From Comamonadaceae bacterium (GTDB lineage: Bacteria; Pseudomonadota; Gammaproteobacteria; Burkholderiales; Burkholderiaceae_C), in the NCBI GenBank assembly GCA_947373105.1, contig CANBWK010000011.1:1-51292 (forward strand): a DNA stretch of 51,292 nucleotides, read 5' to 3'. The notes under the pieces are model-generated. The model saw nothing but the letters and a program-made list of their open reading frames with translations, was not told where the DNA came from and searched no databases. Positions 45,821 through 51,292 of the stretch are shown piece by piece (positions within the stretch are counted from its first letter, which is position 1; every line of letters starts with the position of its first letter). The position numbers and the translations under genes were made by a program.

Positions 45821-46969
45821 TCAAGCTGTACCGACAAATTCCAGCAGCAATTGGTTGACGGCCTCGGCCTGTTCCTGCTGCACCCAATGACCGGCATCCG
45901 GCAAGATCTTGCAAATGCGCAAATTGGTGCATGCGCTTTGCATGCGCTCAAAGGCCCCAGGCGACTGGTAAATGCCCCAGTCTGCAGCGCCCGCTATGTA
46001 AGCGCTGGGCACGGTAATGCGCCTTCCACTGAACCGGGAAAGTGCGATGTACTCGACCTCATCAGTTGAGCAGCGGTACCACTGCAAGCCCCCCTGAAAG
46101 CCGCGCCGAGCATACTCTCCCACATAAACGGCCAGGTCAGAGTCGGGCAACCAAGAGCAGGCTTGAATTTCTGAGGCCGTCGGCATGAAGGGGGCCACCG
46201 CCTCGGCCATGGTCGATGGACAGGGCATGACGTAGTAGTGCGGGAGATTGGCCAGCACGTCGGCTTGCCAGGCCTTTAAGGGCATGGGTTGATTGCCCAA
46301 CCAGTCCGCGCTTTTGACGTGGTAGTAGGCCCGCAAAAAATCGTGTAAGCCCTGCGGTGCCCGCAACATGTCACCGTTGGCCTGAGCCAGTGCGTAGTAC
46401 CACTGATAATGCTGACGAGCAGGGACCCTCTGTTGCAAGGCCAGGACCTCGCGCGTTATCCCAGCATGCGCTTGAGGTGCTGTGGTCGCGTCAGGAGGGC
46501 CACCAAAAGGTGCGCTCATCATCACCACGCGTTGAAAGACCTCGGGGTGCATCAAGGCGCACCAGGCGGCCACCGGCGAGCCGAAATCGTGACCGATCAC
46601 GGCATGTACTTGCGTGTAGCCTAGCTCCTTTACAAGTGCTAACACATCGTCGACCAAATGCGTCATGTTGCTGGCACGCCAGTCGCCTTCATAGCGGTCA
46701 TCGCTGCCGGTAGTTCGGCCGTAACCTCTTTGGTCAGGCGCCACCACATGGAAGCCTGCTTGTGCGAGTTCCGTGAGTTGATGTCGCCAGCTGTAGGCCA
46801 GTTCTGGAAAGCCGTGAAGCAGAAGCAGCAAAGGTTTGCTGGCATTTCCGAGGGCACCTTGTCCGGCTTCCAGCAGATGCATGTGCAAGCCTGTTGACAA
46901 AGAAACGTAACGAGACTGAACCCCTGCAGGCAGGGGCAAAGGTGGCGTCAGGTCGGAAAGCTTGTTCAC
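45821..46969 (-). CDS. Alpha/beta-hydrolase, epoxide-hydrolase-like
   Basis: The 382-residue hydrolase has the oxyanion-hole motif HGFPE (52-56), the nucleophile elbow GHDFG with Asp128, which marks epoxide hydrolases/dehalogenases rather than Ser esterases, and a C-terminal DAGHWVQQEQ with the catalytic His. A cap-domain insertion makes it longer than minimal dehalogenases. Its start overlaps the SDR stop as ATGA, so translation is coupled, and it ends the minus-strand hydroxyacid operon. Confidence 0.9.
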   Translation of the reverse strand: MNKLSDLTPPLPLPAGVQSRYVSLSTGLHMHLLEAGQGALGNASKPLLLLLHGFPELAYSWRHQLTELAQAGFHVVAPDQRGYGRTTGSDDRYEGDWRASNMTHLVDDVLALVKELGYTQVHAVIGHDFGSPVAAWCALMHPEVFQRVVMMSAPFGGPPDATTAPQAHAGITREVLALQQRVPARQHYQWYYALAQANGDMLRAPQGLHDFLRAYYHVKSADWLGNQPMPLKAWQADVLANLPHYYVMPCPSTMAEAVAPFMPTASEIQACSWLPDSDLAVYVGEYARRGFQGGLQWYRCSTDEVEYIALSRFSGRRITVPSAYIAGAADWGIYQSPGAFERMQSACTNLRICKILPDAGHWVQQEQAEAVNQLLLEFVGTA

Positions 46970-47757
46970 GCGGTTTTGCTTGGCACTTGCGCCTTTGAGC
47001 CACCCAGGTGAACCCCGCCGTCAAGCAACAACAGTTCACCGGTCACGGTGCGAGCACCGGTAGTCAGCCACACAATCGCTTCCGCCACATCTTCAGGCGT
47101 ACTGGCACGCTCCAAGGGTGCAATGGACTCGGCCATGGCTTTGACTTTTTCGAATCCAGCTTGCCCCAATCCATCAACAAACCAGCGTGATGTAATCAGA
47201 CCCGGGCAAACGGCATTCACACGAATATCTGGCGCGAGTGCACGTGCAAGGTAAAGCGTCATGGAATTTAATGCCCCTTTGGATGCAATATAAGGCACCG
47301 AAGAACCTATGCCCAGTGACCCGGCAATTGAGGATACGTTGACCACAGAGCCTTTTTGCATTTTGAGGTGTGGCGCACAAGCCCGAACCATCTGGAATGC
47401 GCCCACCGTGTTCACCGCATAAATGCGTGAAAAGATGTCCATGTCCAGTACATCCCAGTTGGCGGCCCCGGTGAAGGTGCTGATGCCTGCATTGTTAACA
47501 AGCGCATCAATGCGCCCCCATTTATCGATGGCGGCTTGTGTCAAAGCCTTACAGTCTGCATCTTGCGCGACATCGCCTTGCATCAACAAGGTATCTGCGC
47601 CTGCGGCTTCGCAGTCTGCCTGAGATGATTTGGCCTCTGTCTCACTGCGTGAGTAGTTAATCAAGACGTTGTAGCCTTGTTGGGAAAGAAGCAGTGCCGT
47701 CGCTGCTCCGACGCCGGTGCCAGAACCGGTGATAAGGGCTACTTTGCGTTGTGTCAT
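46966..47757 (-). CDS. SDR-family oxidoreductase (canonical)
   Basis: The 263-residue SDR has a standard nucleotide loop TGSGTGVGAA, LVNNAGIS, Ser in NVSSIAG and an intact YIASK catalytic pair, ending in LLLDGGVHLGG. It probably oxidises a hydroxyl or reduces a ketone with NAD(P). It overlaps the hydrolase gene by four bases and follows the TctC gene by 53 bp. Unlike the two SDRs at 36995 and 38451 it has no altered catalytic residue. Confidence 0.92.
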   Translation of the reverse strand: MTQRKVALITGSGTGVGAATALLLSQQGYNVLINYSRSETEAKSSQADCEAAGADTLLMQGDVAQDADCKALTQAAIDKWGRIDALVNNAGISTFTGAANWDVLDMDIFSRIYAVNTVGAFQMVRACAPHLKMQKGSVVNVSSIAGSLGIGSSVPYIASKGALNSMTLYLARALAPDIRVNAVCPGLITSRWFVDGLGQAGFEKVKAMAESIAPLERASTPEDVAEAIVWLTTGARTVTGELLLLDGGVHLGGSKAQVPSKTA

Positions 47758-47810
47758 AGGGCCTTAGTATTTTTGAAAAATCAATTGAGTTGAAAAAATT
47801 TCCAGTGCGC

Positions 47811-48809
47811 TCAATCTTCAGCGACAAAGCCAGTTGACTGGACAATGCTGCGGTAATGCTCCCAAGAGTTTCTAACCGTCACCGCGAATTGTGCCGGCGT
47901 TTGCACATCGGCTTCTGTGCCGAATTTTGCCAAAGCATCGGCACCACTGTCTGAAGCTACAACTCGAGAAATTGCAGCACCCGCTCGAGCGACCCATTCA
48001 GCAGGCGTATTGGCGGGCATCAGAAAACCGGACCAGTCTTGAAAAATGACGTCCTTATATCCGGATTCCACCATGGTGGGGATGTTCGGTACGAAGCGCG
48101 ATCGGATAGAACTTGTGGTGGCCAAAATACGCAACTTGCCTTCATTGGCATGTTGAAGTACTTCAGGCAGCGGGGTGATGACGGATGCAATATGTCCCCC
48201 CAGTACATCAATCACAGAGGGTGCGCCGCCTTTATAGCTGATGAGCGGCAGATTGATCCCCGCCGATTTGGCGAACATTACGCCTGCAAAATGCTGGCTC
48301 GATCCGCCTGGGCCACCGAAGTTGGCTTTTGTTGGATTGGCCTTTACCCATGTGATGAACTCAGAAAGGTTCGTGACGTTTGCTGGCACCGCGGGACCCA
48401 CTGAAAGGGCCAAAACACCCTTGCTGGTGGTTGCCACAGGTACAAAGTCACGCATTGTGTTGTAAGTGATGTTTTTGTAAACATGAGGAGAGATAATCAT
48501 TGGGAACGCCGGTGTGAATAACAGTGTAGTGCCATCGGCCGGTCGGTTTTTGACATACTCCACTCCAATACGTCCTGCAGCGCCCGCACGGTTTTCAATA
48601 ACCACGTTTTCCGCATAAGTCCCCCTCAGACGCTCTCCCACCAGTCTGGCGACACCGTCAGTTGCTCCACCTGCAGGAAAAGGAACCACAATCGTGACTT
48701 GTTTGAGTAGGGTCGGTTGATTTTGGGCGTATACGCCTGAACTCAAGGCGCAAATTGCTGCCATGGATGTTGACAGTGTCATCCTTAGAAAATATCTAGA
48801 AAAGTTCAT
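47811..48809 (-). CDS. TctC/Bug-family periplasmic binding protein
   Basis: This intact 332-residue TctC protein has a signal peptide ending SSGVYA-QNQP, followed by VTIVVPFPAGGATDGVARLVGERL, then NRPADGTTLLF, FGGPGGSSQHFAGVMFAK and LISYKGGAPSVIDVLGGH. It binds a carboxylate ligand. It is embedded in the dehydratase/2-hydroxyacid dehydrogenase operon, so a sugar acid or hydroxy-acid ligand is likely (inference). No TctA/TctB genes lie nearby. Confidence 0.93.
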   Translation of the reverse strand: MNFSRYFLRMTLSTSMAAICALSSGVYAQNQPTLLKQVTIVVPFPAGGATDGVARLVGERLRGTYAENVVIENRAGAAGRIGVEYVKNRPADGTTLLFTPAFPMIISPHVYKNITYNTMRDFVPVATTSKGVLALSVGPAVPANVTNLSEFITWVKANPTKANFGGPGGSSQHFAGVMFAKSAGINLPLISYKGGAPSVIDVLGGHIASVITPLPEVLQHANEGKLRILATTSSIRSRFVPNIPTMVESGYKDVIFQDWSGFLMPANTPAEWVARAGAAISRVVASDSGADALAKFGTEADVQTPAQFAVTVRNSWEHYRSIVQSTGFVAED

Positions 48810-48836
48810 TATTTTTCCAAAAATAGAGTGACTTAA

Positions 48837-49829
48837 TCATGTGACAACAATGTTGTGCAGTGGCACTCCCTGCATCAAACGCTGAAGATTTTCTACGGTG
48901 CCATCAGCCAGCCTGCGAAGACTTTCAGGACTTCCGCCGCCACCATAATGAGGGGACAACAAAAGATTAGGCGCATTCCAAAGTTGATCGTCTGCTGGAA
49001 GAGGCTCTGGGTCCGTCACATCAATGCCAGCCCCTGCCAGTTGCCCTGATTCAAGTGCTTCACGCAGAGCCACCTGATCGACAATGCCCCCTCGCGCGAT
49101 GTTGATCAACACAGAACCCTTCTTGCACGCGGCAAACTCTTTGAAACCCATCATTTGGTGGGTTTGTTCCGTTAGGGCAATGGCGATCACTATCACGTCA
49201 GCTGTATTCAATGCTTCGTGCAAGTCATTCAGTGCATAGACTTTGTCTAGCATTGGTTCAGGTGTTGCGGATCTCGAGACACAGTTCACCTTCATGCCAA
49301 ATGCTTTTGCCCGGGGAACCAGTTCTCTGCCGATGTGGCCAAATCCGACGAGTAGCATGGTCAAGCCTTCGAGTGAGAATGCTTTTAAGCCAATTGCACG
49401 GTCCCATTTGCGTTCAGCTTGTTGAATCAACATGTCAGGCACGCGTCGCCCAATTGCCAGCAGCATGGCCATGGCATGTTCAGCAACTGCTGGTGATACA
49501 GCGCCCGCAGCGTAAGTGATAGCGATATTTTTCGGTAATCCAGCTGATTCAAATCCCTCCCGTCCTGCCGTGATGAAATGCATCCAACGGACGGTCGAAG
49601 TGGGGTCGGCCAAAGCCTTGACGACTACTTCGGCCTCGGAGTGCGGCGCATCATAAAGAATGAGTGCCTGTGCGCCTGGAAGTGCAGCCAAGAGTTCTGG
49701 CAGTGTGTTGGCCACGACAAGATCAACTCCATCCAAGGACTTTAGTCGCTCAGTGATAAGGGCTCTAGCCAGTGCCAATTTGGCCCAGTAAACAACGCGC
49801 ATTGGAGTGTTTCTTTCTTGAAGTGTCAT
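48837..49829 (-). CDS. D-2-hydroxyacid dehydrogenase (NAD-dependent)
   Basis: The 330-residue protein has the Rossmann motif VGFGHIG (161-167) and the catalytic triad R246 (NIARGG), E275 (DPEPLP) and H294 (SPHYGG). It reduces 2-oxo acids or oxidises D-2-hydroxy acids. I kept the ATG at 49829 because it overlaps the stop of the upstream enolase-family gene as ATGA, a coupling signature; a second ATG lies nine codons in. Its place between a dehydratase and TctC fits sugar-acid or hydroxy-acid breakdown. Confidence 0.93.
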   Translation of the reverse strand: MTLQERNTPMRVVYWAKLALARALITERLKSLDGVDLVVANTLPELLAALPGAQALILYDAPHSEAEVVVKALADPTSTVRWMHFITAGREGFESAGLPKNIAITYAAGAVSPAVAEHAMAMLLAIGRRVPDMLIQQAERKWDRAIGLKAFSLEGLTMLLVGFGHIGRELVPRAKAFGMKVNCVSRSATPEPMLDKVYALNDLHEALNTADVIVIAIALTEQTHQMMGFKEFAACKKGSVLINIARGGIVDQVALREALESGQLAGAGIDVTDPEPLPADDQLWNAPNLLLSPHYGGGGSPESLRRLADGTVENLQRLMQGVPLHNIVVT

Positions 49830-51013
49830 TTGTTTTTAATGGGGTGTTCACGCAAGGCCTCTTCATTGACATCGGCCCCCCAACCTGGTCGGTTAGGGAC
49901 AAGCATGTCGCCGTTTACGATTTCAGGGGGGTGTGTGACAAAGGAACGGGTCCATGGGGCCTCGTCAGGCCGAAGCTCCATGATGCGAACATTGGACAAT
50001 GCAGCGCAAAACTGCAAGCTCATCAAATTGCCCAATTCGCCTACGGGGTTATGTGGCGCAATATGGGTTTCAAATGCATCTGCCAAAGTGGCAATTCGCA
50101 ATGACTGCCAAACGCCATTCCATAACGGATCGACAATGGCCATGTCAACCGTCCTACCAGCGATGAAGGGGCGGTATTCTGAGAGCCCGTGCAAAGATTC
50201 TAGGGAGGCGATTGGCGTTCGGGTTCCATTTCGAATCAGGGATAAAGACTCTGCATCCCGAGTGTCAAGTTCCAACCAGTAGAGGTTTAGCGCTTCTAAT
50301 TTTCTTGCCAATCGCAAGTAGCCCTCGGTTCTCTGACTGAAACTGACATCCAGCATCAATCCAGTGTGTTGGCCCAAGCCTTCGCGAAGGGCTTCAAGTT
50401 GTTCAACGATCGCACCGATTTGGGCATCGGTATAGCTTCTGTCTAAAAAACCTGGTGCGATGCGAAATCCTCCATTGAACATGTAGGGTTCTGATTTATC
50501 GAAAAATACAGGATTGGTTTTAACTGCCTTAAATCCTTGAGAGACAGCTTCTTTGCCCAGTCGCGTGAAATCGTTCAAATTGCGAACAGGCTCATAGCCC
50601 CATTTTTCGTAGAGCGCTGGATAACGGACTCGAAAGCTCCCGCAATGGGTCCAATACACCGGAACACGGTCGCGAAAAGGACCACCAAAGAGAGCGTGAA
50701 CGGGAACTCCCCGTGCCTTGCCACAAATATCCAAACATGCATTTTCAATGGCCGCTACGGCTTGGTGGGACAGACCGCCAGAAGCTAAGCGTGTTGTGGC
50801 CAAAAGAGTCTCGCTCAAATGGGCATAGTGAAGGGGGTTCATTCCTATCGCGCTTTTGGCAAACCCTTGAATGACTGGAACTACAGAAACACCTGCGAAT
50901 CCATCATAAAACTCAGCCCAACCTACGATTCCTTCGTCTGTACTGACTTTGATGTACGAGCAGATGCGATATCCGCCATCAGCTTGTAATGTCTCAATTT
51001 TTGTAATTTTCAT
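49826..51013 (-). CDS. Enolase-superfamily protein (mandelate racemase/muconate lactonizing family)
   Basis: The 395-residue protein has a capping domain with an (alpha/beta)7-beta barrel. The likely active-site residues are K162/K165 in FKAVKTN, metal ligands D222 (LMLDVSF), E248 (LELD) and E272 (ASLESLHG), and the general base in ETHIAPHNP (H317/H321). The His/Asp pattern at the end matches the mandelate racemase subgroup, most of which dehydrate sugar acids. The IlvD-type dehydratase upstream and the 2-hydroxyacid dehydrogenase downstream are consistent. Substrate unknown. Confidence 0.92.
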   Translation of the reverse strand: MKITKIETLQADGGYRICSYIKVSTDEGIVGWAEFYDGFAGVSVVPVIQGFAKSAIGMNPLHYAHLSETLLATTRLASGGLSHQAVAAIENACLDICGKARGVPVHALFGGPFRDRVPVYWTHCGSFRVRYPALYEKWGYEPVRNLNDFTRLGKEAVSQGFKAVKTNPVFFDKSEPYMFNGGFRIAPGFLDRSYTDAQIGAIVEQLEALREGLGQHTGLMLDVSFSQRTEGYLRLARKLEALNLYWLELDTRDAESLSLIRNGTRTPIASLESLHGLSEYRPFIAGRTVDMAIVDPLWNGVWQSLRIATLADAFETHIAPHNPVGELGNLMSLQFCAALSNVRIMELRPDEAPWTRSFVTHPPEIVNGDMLVPNRPGWGADVNEEALREHPIKNK

Positions 51014-51065
51014 AATGCATCCGAATTTTTTTAAATAGACTTATGAACTACATTCGCAATTAATT

Positions 51066-51292
51066 TCACTTTTTCTTCAAAGAATTTGCAGCTTGCAAAA
51101 AATCAAAGTCAACACCTTCATCTGCCTGTGTCACTGACTGAAGAAATAGTTTCCGGTAGCCACGTTCGGCGCTAGGTCTTGGTTTGGCTAAGCTGAGAAG
51201 TCGTGACGCCATTTCTGTTTCTTCGATAAGTAATGAAATTTCGCGGCGCTCCACACTCAGGCGAATGCGGTCTCCGTTTTGTACACACGCCA
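51066..51292 (-). CDS. IlvD/Edd-family dehydratase, C-terminal end (partial)
   Basis: Only the last 75 residues are in the window. They include ACVQNGDRIRLSVERREI, then RGYRKLFLQSVTQADEGVDFDFL, which is the C-terminal segment of dihydroxyacid/sugar-acid dehydratases (IlvD, arabonate and xylonate dehydratases). The start lies beyond the right edge. It is first in the operon with the mandelate-racemase-family enzyme 52 bp downstream, suggesting sugar-acid dehydration rather than branched-chain amino-acid synthesis (inference). Confidence 0.85.
   Translation of the reverse strand, partial: ACVQNGDRIRLSVERREISLLIEETEMASRLLSLAKPRPSAERGYRKLFLQSVTQADEGVDFDFLQAANSLKKK

Overview
The window reads as a catabolic accessory region from a betaproteobacterium, most probably Burkholderiales (Comamonadaceae-like). 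The reasons are four genes for Bug/TctC-type periplasmic binding proteins with no matching membrane genes, Liv-type ABC transport, many acyl-CoA ligases, short-chain dehydrogenases and ring-cleavage-type enzymes, and dense bacterial operons. No rRNA, tRNA, CRISPR, transposase or integrase was seen. Taxonomy is inferred from gene content only. The middle of the window looks more A+T-rich than the two ends.

Layout. (1) 1-4969, minus strand: MoxR/CoxD ATPase, CoxE-like VWA protein, acyl-CoA dehydrogenase, enoyl-CoA hydratase/isomerase and the start of an acyl-CoA ligase, which looks like a CoA-thioester degradation operon carrying a CoxDE maturation pair. (2) 5514-11168: a cytoplasmic gamma-glutamyltransferase-like enzyme; a decayed acyl-CoA ligase plus a decayed TctC gene; then, divergently, a 79-residue unknown protein overlapping a 2-keto-4-pentenoate hydratase. 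(3) 11295-19407, minus strand: Liv-type binding protein, Rieske oxygenase, D-aminoacylase-type amidohydrolase, LeuD/LeuC-type hydro-lyase, isocitrate lyase/PEP-mutase-type lyase and TctC. (4) 20188-26530: FAH-family hydrolase, exported cupin and acyl-CoA ligase on plus; a FadH-like dienoyl-CoA reductase on minus; an AlkB-type monooxygenase on plus. (5) 36096-26566, minus: one run of LivK, LivH, fused LivM-LivG, LivF, a two-domain VOC protein and a three-subunit molybdenum hydroxylase (L-S-M), divergent from a GntR/FCD regulator with four spaced TTTTCAAA repeats between them. (6) 36243-45806: regulator, two SDR proteins with altered catalytic residues, a CHMI/HpaF-like isomerase, TctC, SRPBCC protein, ACMSD-type amidohydrolase, quinone-reductase-like MDR, acyl-CoA ligase and iron-containing alcohol dehydrogenase (maleylacetate-reductase type). 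(7) 45821-51292, minus: IlvD/Edd-type dehydratase (partial), enolase-superfamily dehydratase/racemase, D-2-hydroxyacid dehydrogenase, TctC, SDR and alpha/beta hydrolase.

Working together (inference): binding proteins capture carboxylates or aromatic acids. Liv or partner transporters import them. The Mo-hydroxylase, Rieske oxygenase or CoA ligases activate the ring. VOC, FAH, hydratase, CHMI-like and amidohydrolase enzymes would process open-chain products. LeuCD plus the PEP-mutase-type lyase could split a branched C6-type hydroxy-diacid into C3 units. No single known pathway accounts for the whole set. The candidates most worth attention are the GntR-controlled uptake/Mo-hydroxylase operon and the amidohydrolase-LeuDC-lyase block, which recalls parts of the anaerobic nicotinate route.
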